From positions 1 through 42,799 of the forward strand of contig JAGUYW010000015.1 of the NCBI GenBank assembly GCA_020061105.1: 42,799 nucleotides of DNA, given 5' to 3'. Positions 1 through 8,866 of the stretch are shown one piece after another. The translations under genes and the position numbers were made by a program. This DNA is from Anaerolineales bacterium. GTDB lineage: Bacteria; Chloroflexota; Anaerolineae; Anaerolineales; UBA4823. The notes beneath the pieces were generated by a model. The model was not told the DNA's origin. It did no database searches and worked only from the letters and a program-made list of their open reading frames with translations. Position 1 is the stretch's first letter. Each line of letters starts with the position of its first letter.

Positions 1-58
1 CTGCGTGATGGCGAGGCAATTTTACGCGCCGAAGATATTCAAGCAGTCGAATAAAGCC

Positions 59-1255
59 ATGGCTCTTGTTCAAAAACTGCGCCGTTCGCCCCTGGCGGTG
101 ATTTTCATCAGCATCTTTCTGGATGTCTTCACGTACGGGATTATCGTACCGCTGCTGCCTTTCTTTGTGATCCGCTACGGCGGCGGGGCTGTGCTGGCAG
201 GTATGTTAAGCTCCTTGTACGCCCTGATGCAGCTATTGAGCGGACCGATCCTGGGGCCGCTTTCCGACCGCTTCGGGCGTCGTCCTGTGCTGTTGGGCTG
301 CCTGGCAGGCACAGCGCTGGCTTATGCTTTGCTGGGGTTTGGTGGATCGTTGGGGTTTCTCTTCCTGGCGATTATGCTGGATGGCCTGACTGGCGGCAAC
401 CTGACCACTGCCCAGGCTTATGTAGCCGATATCACCCCTCCTGAAGAACGCGCCCGCGGCATCGGGCTGGTAGGCGCAGCCATGGGCCTGGGGATGATGA
501 CCGGCCCAGCCCTGGGCGGGATTTTGAGCACAATCGATTTGAAGTTGCCAGCCCTGGTGGCATGCGGCGTGGCTATCGCGAATATTGCTTTTGGGCTCGT
601 GTTCCTGAAAGAATCGCTGCCCGCCGCGCAGCGCGCCCTGGCCCTCAACCTGCGCTCGCTGCACCTGGCCGCGCAACTGCGCCTGGCCTGGAGCATTCCA
701 GGTCTGCGCCGTCTGATGGCGACGCTCTTTACGCTCAACCTGGCTTTCGCCGGTTTGCAAAGCAATTTTCCGCTCTTTAGCCGGGCGCGCTTCGGCTGGG
801 ATAGCATGCAAAACGGCCTGCTTTTTGCCTTTGTAGGCGTGTGCGCGGTGATCACACAAGGATTCTTGGTCGGCAAGTTCATTCCGCGCTGGGGAGAACG
901 ACGTTTGGTCATCGGCGGCTTATTATTGATGAGCATCCCCCTGGCAGGGATCGCCCTGGCTGGTCATGGCTGGCTGCTCATCCCGCTGGTTGGGCTGGCG
1001 GCAGTAGGAAGCAGCCTGAGTATCCCCTCGCTCACCAGCCTGATCTCGCGCCGCGTCGACCACAGCCAACAAGGGCGTGTGATGGGCGGCATGCAATCGC
1101 TTCTCAGCCTGACCGCCATCCTGACGCCGGCATTGGCAGGCGTGGCGTTCGAAGGTATCGCCATCAGCGCGCCGTATTGGCTGGGCAGTTTCTTCGGTTT
1201 TTTGGCGTTGGGGATCGCACTGTCGGCCCGCTCTACGCGGCTGGAGAGTTTGTAG
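59..1255 (+). CDS. MFS transporter, TetA/drug-efflux-like
   Basis: This is a proton-coupled efflux permease of the major facilitator superfamily, about 399 residues with alternating hydrophobic segments consistent with 12 membrane helices. The start at 59 gives the usual TetA-like N-terminus, with a first helix containing DVFTYGIIVPLLPFF. It is followed by the family loop 2-3 motif GPLSDRFGRRPVL, the signature of DHA1 drug:H+ antiporters. The frame is open to the left edge and another ATG lies at position 5, so the true start could be there or outside the window; no clear ribosome site is visible for either. Its 3' end overlaps the convergent glycosyltransferase by 23 bases. The substrate is not predictable. 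Export of the product of the neighbouring glycosyl/methyl transferases is possible but is inference. Confidence 0.88.
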   Translation: MALVQKLRRSPLAVIFISIFLDVFTYGIIVPLLPFFVIRYGGGAVLAGMLSSLYALMQLLSGPILGPLSDRFGRRPVLLGCLAGTALAYALLGFGGSLGFLFLAIMLDGLTGGNLTTAQAYVADITPPEERARGIGLVGAAMGLGMMTGPALGGILSTIDLKLPALVACGVAIANIAFGLVFLKESLPAAQRALALNLRSLHLAAQLRLAWSIPGLRRLMATLFTLNLAFAGLQSNFPLFSRARFGWDSMQNGLLFAFVGVCAVITQGFLVGKFIPRWGERRLVIGGLLLMSIPLAGIALAGHGWLLIPLVGLAAVGSSLSIPSLTSLISRRVDHSQQGRVMGGMQSLLSLTAILTPALAGVAFEGIAISAPYWLGSFFGFLALGIALSARSTRLESL

Positions 1256-2534
1256 AAGCGCCTTCGATCACTTTCTCAATCCATTCAACCGCCCGGCCTG
1301 CGCCATCTTCCTGGCTCAAAAGCGCCCCCAGCCTGGCTGCGCGCGCTCGCATGACCTGATCTTCGGTCAGGGCTTGCAGCATCGTAGCCAATCTCTCACC
1401 TGTCAGGTTGCGTTGGGCGATGGCTGGCGGGCCTGCTCCCAAGGCTGCCACACGAGCGCCCCAGAAGAACTGATCGATCCCAACCGGAACGATGGCAGTG
1501 GGCAAACCAGCCCGTAAACTGGCGCCCGTGGTGCCCGCCCCGCCATGATGCACCGCCGCCCGGGTATGCTGAAACAGCCATGCATGGGGCGCTTCATCCA
1601 AAAAGAACAGTTCTCCGGTTGACTCCAACCTGTCAGCCAATCTCCCCACTCCAACCACAGCCTGCACACCTGTGCGCTGCACCGCCTGGCGGATCACTTC
1701 CAAGGTCCTTTCGGGCTGCTGCATGCTGCCAAAACCGATATAAACGGGTTTTGGGGCGGTCTCCAGAAAACGCAGCAGCGCGCCAGGTGGTCGCCATTCT
1801 TCAGGCAACGGTAAAAACCAATAGCCCGCCATGCGATGGCCGGAGGGCCAATCGGCTGGGCGCGGCGCCACCGCTTCACTGAAGCCATAAATAAAGGGCA
1901 CGCCCTGCCGGTAGTATGCCCCGAAAGGGCCAGCCAGCGGCAGCTCGGGCAGTTGCAGAGTACGCCTGCGCCAGGCGTTGATCTCGCCGCGCCAGGCCTG
2001 CCACAGCATTTGTTCAGCAACCAGGTGACTCAACTGGTTGTAGCAGCGCCCCCAGGAAGCCGAAAAAGGCTGCAAAGCGCTTGGGTAAGCGCTGGTGCGC
2101 GTCAGGGGCTGCAGCGGGCAAACGGAAGCCGGGACGCCCAAAGCTTCGGCAATGCTTACCCCCCATAAGGTGGGCAGCCCGACAACCACCAGGCCCGCCC
2201 CCTGGCAGGCCTGCCAGGCGTTGTGCAACATCTCCCGGTAGAATGGCTTTGCCTGGCGGAGGAAAGACAAAGAAGCGCGCAGACTCTGCCAGGGCTTACC
2301 GCTGAAAGTGAGCGGCATCGCTCCCGGACGGTTGAGCAAGTCGTTTGGGTTAGCACCCAAATCTCGAAAGGGGATTTGCGCTGCCTGTACCAATTCTTGA
2401 AATGCAGCATGGGTCGCAATCGTCGCAGCCCAGCCGCGTTTTTGCAAAGCCTGCGCCAACGCCAGGTAAGGCTGCACATCCCCGCGCGTGCCACTGGTAA
2501 GAATCACTACGCCGCTATTTTTGTCCATTTGCAT
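1233..2534 (-). CDS. UGT-type glycosyltransferase (GT1/GT28-like)
   Basis: A nucleotide-sugar-dependent glycosyltransferase of GT-B fold, 433 residues, resembling sterol 3-beta-glucosyltransferases and macrolide/rhamnosyl transferases. The N-terminal domain opens with LTSGTRGDVQPYLALA, the hallmark of the sterol-glucosyltransferase-like group. The C-terminal donor site contains HHGGAGTTGASLRAGLP followed by VPVGIDQFFWGARV, matching the PSPG-like donor-binding motif. It probably glycosylates a lipophilic acceptor at the cytoplasmic face. The start could be 2534 or the ATG at 2528; there is no good Shine-Dalgarno sequence. A TATACT element at 2549-2554 on this strand would start transcription close to the ATG. 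It diverges from the methyltransferase with about 29 bases between starts. The acceptor is unknown. Confidence 0.88.
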   Translation of the reverse strand: MQMDKNSGVVILTSGTRGDVQPYLALAQALQKRGWAATIATHAAFQELVQAAQIPFRDLGANPNDLLNRPGAMPLTFSGKPWQSLRASLSFLRQAKPFYREMLHNAWQACQGAGLVVVGLPTLWGVSIAEALGVPASVCPLQPLTRTSAYPSALQPFSASWGRCYNQLSHLVAEQMLWQAWRGEINAWRRRTLQLPELPLAGPFGAYYRQGVPFIYGFSEAVAPRPADWPSGHRMAGYWFLPLPEEWRPPGALLRFLETAPKPVYIGFGSMQQPERTLEVIRQAVQRTGVQAVVGVGRLADRLESTGELFFLDEAPHAWLFQHTRAAVHHGGAGTTGASLRAGLPTAIVPVGIDQFFWGARVAALGAGPPAIAQRNLTGERLATMLQALTEDQVMRARAARLGALLSQEDGAGRAVEWIEKVIEGASTNSPAA

Positions 2535-2556
2535 CCATCATGCAAACCAGTATAAT
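2529..2556 (+). promoter_or_regulatory. Promoter of the methyltransferase, predicted leaderless
   Basis: TTGCAT (2529-2534), a 16-base spacer and a perfect TATAAT (2551-2556). The expected start point, about seven bases after the -10, is 2563-2564, exactly at the ATG at 2564. The element lies inside the 5' end of the open reading frame if the upstream ATG (2540) is used, which argues for the downstream start. Confidence 0.6.
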
Positions 2557-2563
2557 CTTCTTG

Positions 2564-3412
2564 ATGAAACAAAAGCCCGTTTCCAGCGAACAAATCGCCG
2601 AGTATTATAATCGCAACACTCTGCGCTTCTTGCGCCTGGGAGGCAGCGGCGAAACCATCGCCGCCATTCACCGTCAGGTCTGGGCGCCAGGCGTCAAAAC
2701 CGCCAGGCAGGCCTTTGAGACCCTCAACCATCTGGTAGCAGAAGCCATATCACCCACCCTGCAAACTTCAGAGGCTCGCCTGCTAGACCTGGGCTGCGGC
2801 ATTGGCGGCACCGCCACCTGGATTGCCGAGCGCTTGCAGACCAGTGTGGTGGGCGTCACTCTAAGCTCCGAGCAAGCCCGCCTGGCAGCCCAACGAGCCG
2901 CCCGCATGGGCTTGGGCGAACGCTGCCAGTTCATCGAGGGCGACTTCCAGGATTTACCAGACCTGGGTCTGTTCCAAGCTGCCTGGGCAATCGAGGCCTA
3001 CATTCACGCCCAGGCGGCGGAGCGTTTCTTCCAGCAAGCCTCCAAGAGTCTGCTGCCTGGCGGCAGGTTAGTCATCGCAGACGACTTTCTATCACACGCC
3101 TCTCCACCCAACCAGCGAGCCGCCGGTTGGCTGCAAGCCTTTCAATCTGGTTGGCGGCTTCCCAACTTAGCAACCGTTGAAAATGCTCTTGGGCATGCAG
3201 AAAAGGCCGGGTTTCGCCTGCTGGAAAACCACGATCTCTCGCCTTACCTGCGCGCCATCCCAGCCTGGGCGATTTGGATTAGCTTTGCGTTCTTGAAACT
3301 ACCCATTCCTTCCGTATTTTGGGAAAGCCTGCGCGGCAGCACAGCCCTGCAAGAATGTGTGCGCTGCGGCTGGACTTCGTATCATTTGCTGGTCTGGAAG
3401 AAAATATCCTGA
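2564..3412 (+). CDS. SAM-dependent methyltransferase (UbiE/tocopherol-methyltransferase-like)
   Basis: A class I methyltransferase of 282 residues. Motif I is LLDLGCGIGGTATWIAE, the SAM-binding glycine-rich loop. It is followed by a typical motif II region (QFIEGDFQDLP) and a post-motif helix-strand (LLPGGRLVIADDFL). Together with the N-terminal helix carrying YYNRNT this resembles gamma-tocopherol, sterol and small-molecule methyltransferases (COG2230/UbiE type). I chose ATG 2564 over ATG 2540 because a good -10 box occupies 2551-2556, so the longer form would begin upstream of the predicted transcript. It converges with the PlsC-like gene (8-base gap). The substrate is unknown; action on the product of the adjacent glycosyltransferase is inference. 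Confidence 0.87.
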   Translation: MKQKPVSSEQIAEYYNRNTLRFLRLGGSGETIAAIHRQVWAPGVKTARQAFETLNHLVAEAISPTLQTSEARLLDLGCGIGGTATWIAERLQTSVVGVTLSSEQARLAAQRAARMGLGERCQFIEGDFQDLPDLGLFQAAWAIEAYIHAQAAERFFQQASKSLLPGGRLVIADDFLSHASPPNQRAAGWLQAFQSGWRLPNLATVENALGHAEKAGFRLLENHDLSPYLRAIPAWAIWISFAFLKLPIPSVFWESLRGSTALQECVRCGWTSYHLLVWKKIS

Positions 3413-3420
3413 GACGCGGC

Positions 3421-4320
3421 TCAAAAGCCAGGTGTTTCAAGATCCACCGGCTGCCACTTACCAGGCCAATTTTCCAACAGCCGGCGCGCCTGAGCAATAA
3501 TTTCTCTTGAAATTTGCGTTGCATTCAGGTTTTTTGCCAGCAGTTCGGCAGCCAGGACAGGTGCTGCAAACGCCACATGAACCTGGTTGCATTGGTAAGG
3601 CGGCCAGATGATTTGCAAAGCCGCCGCCAACAATTCTCGTTCGTGCGGCTTACGCCGTAAAAGCGTCACTGGGTTGCGCAGCGCAGCCGGGGTATAAACG
3701 CCGCCCACGATAGCAATAACGATTTGCAGCTGGGGGACCAGGCGAGCAAACAGACCGATGCTTTCCGACCAGGTTTGCAGCGATTCAATCGCCCCGGGCA
3801 ATACCAACGGATCTGGCTCAATTTGTCCGGCAGGGAAGGTCAGCGCCGCGCCGCCCTGGCGAAGATATTGCGCCACCTTGCGCGTGATGCTCGCTCGCTG
3901 GGCTGGATCATCTGGCAGCATGAAGATTCGAGCAGAGGTATTCGGCAAAGCCCGTAAAAAAGGCCGGTCCAGCCCGATCACTCGTAAATCGGGACGCGGA
4001 ATAGCAGAGAAGAGGGCGATGGCATCGGAGAGACCAGGATGGTTTGACAATACCAATAACGGCCCTTGTGCAGGCAGATGGTGAAGCCCATTCACCATGA
4101 CCCCACCTGTATGGCGTTTGCACAACAACTGCCCGCCGCCTTTTAGCTCTGCACGCCCAACCGCCTGGTCGAAATCTGCAATCTGGCGGGCGAAACGCAC
4201 CGAGGGCCAGCGCGCCAGGGCCCGCCAAAAACGCTGCCCAAAACGCAACTGCTTTAAACCCCAGGCGCTCAGCAAATCATCAATATTGATTTCAACTAAC
4301 TCATCGAAGGCTACATCCAT
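3421..4320 (-). CDS. PlsC-like glycerolipid acyltransferase
   Basis: A 299-residue member of the lysophosphatidate/glycerolipid acyltransferase superfamily, which moves an acyl group to a lipid hydroxyl at the membrane. Visible motifs are SNHPGLSDA, giving the catalytic H94-x4-D99 pair, and a later FPAGQIEPD segment corresponding to the FPEG-type glycerol-phosphate-binding motif, here with Ala replacing Glu. Around 70-80 residues precede the catalytic domain. It lacks an obvious strong N-terminal transmembrane helix. The start ATG at 4320 is preceded by GGGAG about 10 bases upstream. The altered FPxG motif suggests an acceptor other than lysophosphatidate. Proximity to the glycosyl- and methyltransferases fits lipid tailoring, an inference. 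Confidence 0.78.
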   Translation of the reverse strand: MDVAFDELVEINIDDLLSAWGLKQLRFGQRFWRALARWPSVRFARQIADFDQAVGRAELKGGGQLLCKRHTGGVMVNGLHHLPAQGPLLVLSNHPGLSDAIALFSAIPRPDLRVIGLDRPFLRALPNTSARIFMLPDDPAQRASITRKVAQYLRQGGAALTFPAGQIEPDPLVLPGAIESLQTWSESIGLFARLVPQLQIVIAIVGGVYTPAALRNPVTLLRRKPHERELLAAALQIIWPPYQCNQVHVAFAAPVLAAELLAKNLNATQISREIIAQARRLLENWPGKWQPVDLETPGF

Positions 4321-4399
4321 TAGCGTTCATCTCCCAAGAGTCAATTTTACTGCATGAGCTGTTTTTTGTAGAGAAATTCTCTCCATGTGGCTGCTCCAA

Positions 4400-4408
4400 T
4401 GCTATAAT
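4400..4408 (+). promoter_or_regulatory. Extended -10 promoter of dCMP deaminase
   Basis: TGC followed by perfect TATAAT (4403-4408), an extended -10 element. The expected transcript start near 4415 is 29 bases before the chosen ATG at 4444 and leaves room for the GGAAAGGG ribosome site at 4425-4432. A convincing -35 was not seen. Confidence 0.5.
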
Positions 4409-4443
4409 TGCGCAATCTTACTTTGGAAAGGGTAATCGATGGC

Positions 4444-4878
4444 ATGAGACCGGATTGGGATACCTACTTCATGAAAATTGCTCACGATGTCGCCGCTCGC
4501 AGCACCTGCGACCGGGCTTATGTGGGAGCGGTGCTGGTGCGTGAGAAACGCATCCTGACGACTGGCTTTAATGGGTCGCCGGCAGGGCTGCCACACTGCG
4601 ATGAAGAAGATCACTTAATGATCGATGGGCACTGCGTACGCACTATCCACGCCGAAGCCAATGCCATTATCCAGGCCGCACTGCATGGGGTTCTGACCAA
4701 AGGGGCTACCTGCTATGTAACCCATTTTCCATGCCTGTCTTGCACCAAGATGTTGATCAACGCCGGTATTGTCCGCATTGTTTACGAAAACTCATACCGG
4801 ATAGATGAGAACGCATTGCAATTCTTAAGGCGGGCAAACGTAGAAGTTACCAGCGTTTCCCCGCAAGCATCTACCTAA
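4444..4878 (+). CDS. dCMP deaminase (ComEB-like)
   Basis: A zinc-dependent cytidine/deoxycytidylate deaminase of 144 residues that converts dCMP to dUMP for dTTP synthesis. The zinc site is clear: HAEANAI (H69, E71 as the proton shuttle) and PCLSC (C97, C100). The segment GFNGSPAGLPHCDE matches the deoxycytidylate deaminase substrate-binding region. The reading frame extends upstream to a TTG at 4408, but that codon is part of the -10 box. ATG 4444, behind GGAAAGGG, gives the family length of about 145 residues. It is monocistronic between the PlsC-like gene and the TetR gene. A ComE-operon role in DNA uptake is not supported by the context. Confidence 0.9.
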   Translation: MRPDWDTYFMKIAHDVAARSTCDRAYVGAVLVREKRILTTGFNGSPAGLPHCDEEDHLMIDGHCVRTIHAEANAIIQAALHGVLTKGATCYVTHFPCLSCTKMLINAGIVRIVYENSYRIDENALQFLRRANVEVTSVSPQAST

Positions 4879-4926
4879 AAAGCACCGTTTCATTCCAGGC
4901 ATCCAGGGCAGGGCTGATTGATTGCC

Positions 4927-4954
4927 TTGACATTTCGACTATTCGGTGTAGAAT
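4927..4954 (+). promoter_or_regulatory. Promoter of the TetR-SDR operon
   Basis: TTGACA (4927-4932, a perfect -35), a 16-base spacer and TAGAAT (4949-4954). The expected start point near 4961 falls inside the palindromic operator at 4956-4973, an arrangement that would let a bound repressor block open-complex formation. Confidence 0.75.
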
Positions 4955-4955
4955 C

Positions 4956-4973
4956 ATACCGACCGGTCGGTAT
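4956..4973. promoter_or_regulatory. Palindromic TetR-family operator
   Basis: A perfect 18-base palindrome, ATACCGACCGGTCGGTAT, between the -10 box and the ribosome site of the TetR gene. The core ACCGACCGGTCGGT is a form seen in TetR-family operators. Its position over the transcript start indicates autorepression of the regulator and its cotranscribed SDR. Confidence 0.75.
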
Positions 4974-4985
4974 TTTAGGAGCATG

Positions 4986-5576
4986 ATGCAAAAACGCAGC
5001 CAAGAAACCCGTTCCAACATTCTGCAAGCAGCCCTGGCGCTGTTTGCCAATACTGGCTACGACGCTGCCAGCGTGGCTGAAATTTGTCAAGCCGCCGGGG
5101 TCAGCAAAGGCGCCTTTTATCACCACTTCCCCAGCAAACACGCTGTCTTCATGGAGATTCTGCAAAACTGGCTGGCGCTGCTCGAGCAGCAAATGGTCGC
5201 AACCCTTCAGGAAGCACAAGACGTCCCCCATGCCCTGCTGCATATGGCTGACCTGATGCAGCATATTTTTGAGCAAGCCAGCGGGAAAATGCCCATGTTT
5301 TTAGAATTTTGGGCGCAAGCCAGCCGCGATCCGGAAGTCTGGCAAGTAGTAATTGCCCCATACCAGCATTACCAGCAATTTTTTGAAGCCCTGGTGCAGC
5401 GAGGCATGGCGGAAGGCACGCTGGAGGCGCACAACTCTCAGGTTGCAGCGCAATCGGTCACTGCCCTGGCGCTTGGTTTGCTGCTGCAAGGAATTCTCGC
5501 TCCCACACAAGCAGATTGGAGCACCCTCCCTAAACAAAGCATCCAAATCCTGCTCCAAGGATTGGCAAAAAAGTAA
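4986..5576 (+). CDS. TetR/AcrR family transcriptional regulator
   Basis: A one-component repressor of 196 residues. The N-terminal helix-turn-helix is typical: RSNILQAALALFANTGYDAAS, then VAEICQAAGVSKGAFYHHFPSK for the recognition region (roughly residues 10-55). The all-helical C-terminal domain would bind a ligand and dimerise. Two ATGs are adjacent (4983, 4986); AGGAG at 4977-4981 leaves one or four bases, so 4986 is preferred. An 18-base palindrome overlaps its transcript start. The SDR gene follows after 15 bases, so the pair is probably co-regulated and the SDR substrate or product is a candidate inducer. The ligand is unknown. Confidence 0.9.
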   Translation: MQKRSQETRSNILQAALALFANTGYDAASVAEICQAAGVSKGAFYHHFPSKHAVFMEILQNWLALLEQQMVATLQEAQDVPHALLHMADLMQHIFEQASGKMPMFLEFWAQASRDPEVWQVVIAPYQHYQQFFEALVQRGMAEGTLEAHNSQVAAQSVTALALGLLLQGILAPTQADWSTLPKQSIQILLQGLAKK

Positions 5577-5591
5577 AACGATAAGGGATCT

Positions 5592-6596
5592 ATGCAAACC
5601 TACAAAAATTTAGTCACCGGCGCTACCGGGCATATTGGCAATGTATTGGTACGTGAGTTGATCGGGCGCGGCGAACTCGTGCGCGCTTTGACGCTGCCGG
5701 GCGAAGACTGCACTTCACTGGATGGGTTAGATGTGGAACAGGTGCAAGGCGATGTACTCGATCTAGATGGACTGCAACAGGCCATGCTAGGTATGCAGCG
5801 CGTCTATCACCTGGCAGGAATTATTTCGATTATGCCTGGCAAAAACCGGCTGGTACGAAAGATCAATGTACAGGGTACCCGCAATGTGGTGCGCGCCGCG
5901 CATGCAGCTGGCGTAGAACGCCTGGTGTACACCAGTTCCATCCACGCCCTGCACCGTGCCCCGCATGGCGTCGTCATCGACGAGAACATCCCCTTCGACC
6001 CAGAAGGCGCCATCAGCGCCTATGATCAATCCAAAGCGGAGGCGTCTTTATTGGTGCAAGATGCAGCCTGCCTGGGATTGGATGCGGTCATCGCCTGCCC
6101 GACCGGAGTGATCGGGCCGTATGATTTTCGGCTTTCGGAGATGGGCAGTTTGATTCTGTCGGCCATGAAAAAAGCGCCGCAGCTTTACATCGACGGCGCT
6201 TACGATTTTGTCGACGTGCGCGATATCGCCCATGGCCTGATCCTGGCCGGCGAACATGGGCGGCGCGGCGAAAGTTATATCCTGTCAGGCGAACAAATCA
6301 GCATTCAACGCGTGATCCACCTGGTGCAAGAGTCCCTGGGACTGCGCAACAAGTTGCTCAAAGTGCCGCTCGGTCTGGCGCGCTTTGCAGCGTTATTCGC
6401 CCCGGCGTATTACCAACTGGCGCGCCTGAAACCGCGCCTGACGCCATACGCCATTGCCACAGTGACCAGCAATTCGGTCATCAGCAACAGCAAAGCGCGC
6501 CGCGAACTTGGCTATTCACCGCGCCCGCTCAACATGACCATTCAGGATACCGTGCAATGGTTCTGTGAACACCTCGGTTTCAAGCAAACCCAATAA
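5592..6596 (+). CDS. Extended-SDR NAD(P)-dependent epimerase/dehydratase-like protein
   Basis: An extended short-chain dehydrogenase of 334 residues. The Rossmann motif TGATGHIG is at residues 9-16 and the catalytic Y144-x3-K148 (YDQSK) is present, with TSS (S115-S116) upstream to supply the catalytic serine. The family includes dihydroflavonol-4-reductase-like and 3-beta-hydroxysteroid-dehydrogenase-like enzymes that reduce or oxidise hydroxyl/keto groups of sugars or small molecules. AAGG sits five bases before the ATG. It is the second gene of a two-gene unit with the TetR regulator, so its expression is probably ligand-controlled. The exact substrate cannot be told. Confidence 0.87.
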   Translation: MQTYKNLVTGATGHIGNVLVRELIGRGELVRALTLPGEDCTSLDGLDVEQVQGDVLDLDGLQQAMLGMQRVYHLAGIISIMPGKNRLVRKINVQGTRNVVRAAHAAGVERLVYTSSIHALHRAPHGVVIDENIPFDPEGAISAYDQSKAEASLLVQDAACLGLDAVIACPTGVIGPYDFRLSEMGSLILSAMKKAPQLYIDGAYDFVDVRDIAHGLILAGEHGRRGESYILSGEQISIQRVIHLVQESLGLRNKLLKVPLGLARFAALFAPAYYQLARLKPRLTPYAIATVTSNSVISNSKARRELGYSPRPLNMTIQDTVQWFCEHLGFKQTQ

Positions 6597-6607
6597 AAGA
6601 AATACCG

Positions 6608-8818
6608 CTACAGATTCTGTAAGAAAAAGTCGCAAATGCGCTGTTCCATATAAACCCGATCGGCTAATTTGCGCGGCGAATGGCGTTCATCGGGGAAGAG
6701 CAGCAGGTCATAATTCTTGCGCGCCGCAATCAAGGCGTTGATCAAGCGCGCTGTGTGGCGAAAGTGCACATTCTCATCGATCAAACCATGCACCAGCATC
6801 AATTTCCCGGTCATGTTTTTTACATGACTCATCACACTGCTATTTTGGTAGCCTTCCGGGTTGCGCTGGGGTAAACCCATATAGCGTTCGGTATAGTGCG
6901 TGTCATACCCATCCCAAGCCGTCACTGGCGCGCCGGCAACCGCCGCTCGAAACGTCTCAGGCGCCCGCGCCAGGCACATGGCCGCCATATAACCGCCATA
7001 GCTCCAGCCATAAATTCCCACCCGCTGCGCATCCGCCAGGCCTTGTTCCACCAACCAACGCACGCCATCCACCTGGTCTTCCACTTCGTATTGCCCCATA
7101 TCGCCCTGGATCGCGCCCTCAAACAACAGGCCACGCCGGGCGCTGCCGCGATTATCGAGGGCAAAGACCAGGAAGCCAAGACTGGCCAGGTATTGAGCGC
7201 GCATCCGCACGGTGTAGCCCCAACTGTTGGCAACCTGCTGCGAGCCAGGCCCGCCATAAATATGCACCACGGTCGGGAACGGCCCCTCGCCAAAGCTTGC
7301 CGGCGGGCGATAGACCATGCCATATAACATATCGCCATGACGATTCTTCAGGCTGACCAGCTCTGGAACCGGCAGCGAAAAAATCTCAAGGCGCGGATCT
7401 AGCGGCTCGAAGATTGTCGCCAGAAGTTCTCCGTCTTTCAACGAACGCAACGTCACCGCGGGAGGCTTATCCAGGGCGTGACGCGTATCCAAGAAGGTCT
7501 GGCAAGTATGGTCGATGACCACCTGGTGCATGCCTGGCTCTTGCGTCAGGCGCTGCGGGCGACCTCCGCTGAAGGTGATGACATACAGGTGAGATTCTAA
7601 CGGGCTTTCCAGGGTGGCGGTGAAATATACCCGTTCATTTTTCTCGTCAACCCCAACCAAAGCATCTACCATCCACTCGCCGCTCGTCAACGGGCGCAGC
7701 ACATTGCCGCCAGCATCCAGCAAATACAGGTGGCGGTAACCGGTGCGCTCAGAAGCCCAGATCAACAAGCCGCTCTGTTCCTCATAAGGCTGCTGCAGCG
7801 GGCGAAAAATATCGTGCAGGTTAATCCAGATTGGGCTGGTCTCGCGCAAGAGCAACTGCCCCTGGCCGGTTTGCAGATCAAAAACCATCAAATCCAACTG
7901 GGTTTGCTGGCGGTTTTGAATTTGCGCAGCCAGGCGCCCATCCGGCAGCCAGTGGACACGCGCCAGATAAATATCTTCGTCTTTCCCCAAATCCATCCAA
8001 ACCGGCTCGCCGCCTTCGATTGAGATAACCCCCAAGCGAACTTTGGCATTGGGCTGCCCGGCAAATGGATAGCGGTGATCTTCTTGGGCCGCCTCGCCCA
8101 GGGCGTCTTTACCCTGGTGTAAAATGCGATAAACCGGGATATGGCTCTCATCCACTTCGGTGAAAGCCAACCAGCGGCTATTTGGCGACCACCAGGCGCC
8201 TTCACGCCGGTGCATCTCTTCCTGGGCGATATACTCCGCCAGGCCATGGGTCTTCCCCGCTTCGCGCGCCCCAAAGGTCAATTGGCGAGGCTGCCCACCT
8301 GCGACTGGCAGGAGATGCAATTCGGCGTCTTGTACATACGACACCCATTGACCATCGGGCGAAAAACGAGCCTCTAAGATCGGTTGTCCGGGGGTTGCTT
8401 GCACCAGGCAGCGCCAGGGCTGAAAAGGTTCATCGCAGATATATAACGCCCCTTGCAGCGGGATCAAAATGCGCTGCCCGTGCTTAGCCCAGGCGTATTT
8501 CGTCACCCCGGTTTCCATCTGGCGCATTCGCTCGCGCAGTAATGCCTCTTCCAAGGAAACATTTTCTTCTGTCACCCCTGGAAGGTCTGGCGCGGCGAAA
8601 ATCTTGAGTTCGCCGGTCTGCAGGTTATATCCAAACAATTTACGGGTCAGGTTGCCTTCCGGGCTGTATAAAAAGGTCGCCAGGCGATCATCTGGGCTGA
8701 ATGCCAGGTCGCCCGGAATGGCCATGCCGGGTAAGGGAATTTTGGCGACTTCTTCAAGAGAGATGGGGGATTTGATTGGGTTGGCTGGTAAGTTGGGGGA
8801 AGGCTGATCCTGGCTCAT
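6608..8818 (-). CDS. S9 family peptidase (dipeptidyl peptidase IV-like)
   Basis: A serine peptidase of 736 residues with an N-terminal beta-propeller (about 30-490, DPPIV_N-like repeats) and a C-terminal alpha/beta hydrolase domain. The catalytic triad is visible: S606 in GWSYGG, D681 in HGLIDENVH and H713 in DERHSPR. DPP IV-like enzymes remove N-terminal dipeptides, often X-Pro. No signal peptide is seen with this start, so a cytoplasmic location is likely. The frame extends to 8887, but I chose ATG 8818 because GGAG lies seven bases upstream and the extra 23 residues are basic and unconserved in look. It is divergent from the NDUFA9-like SDR, with interleaved promoters. Confidence 0.88.
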   Translation of the reverse strand: MSQDQPSPNLPANPIKSPISLEEVAKIPLPGMAIPGDLAFSPDDRLATFLYSPEGNLTRKLFGYNLQTGELKIFAAPDLPGVTEENVSLEEALLRERMRQMETGVTKYAWAKHGQRILIPLQGALYICDEPFQPWRCLVQATPGQPILEARFSPDGQWVSYVQDAELHLLPVAGGQPRQLTFGAREAGKTHGLAEYIAQEEMHRREGAWWSPNSRWLAFTEVDESHIPVYRILHQGKDALGEAAQEDHRYPFAGQPNAKVRLGVISIEGGEPVWMDLGKDEDIYLARVHWLPDGRLAAQIQNRQQTQLDLMVFDLQTGQGQLLLRETSPIWINLHDIFRPLQQPYEEQSGLLIWASERTGYRHLYLLDAGGNVLRPLTSGEWMVDALVGVDEKNERVYFTATLESPLESHLYVITFSGGRPQRLTQEPGMHQVVIDHTCQTFLDTRHALDKPPAVTLRSLKDGELLATIFEPLDPRLEIFSLPVPELVSLKNRHGDMLYGMVYRPPASFGEGPFPTVVHIYGGPGSQQVANSWGYTVRMRAQYLASLGFLVFALDNRGSARRGLLFEGAIQGDMGQYEVEDQVDGVRWLVEQGLADAQRVGIYGWSYGGYMAAMCLARAPETFRAAVAGAPVTAWDGYDTHYTERYMGLPQRNPEGYQNSSVMSHVKNMTGKLMLVHGLIDENVHFRHTARLINALIAARKNYDLLLFPDERHSPRKLADRVYMEQRICDFFLQNL

Positions 8819-8866
8819 CGAAATGCTCCAAAGCGGTGGTCTTGGTAGAGCACGGCGGCGCCGTAC

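Noticed and set aside
233-936. Overlapping open frames on the minus strand inside the MFS gene
   Set aside because: Low-complexity, Arg/Gln/Ala-rich translations antisense to a clear MFS transporter; shadows of GC-biased codons.
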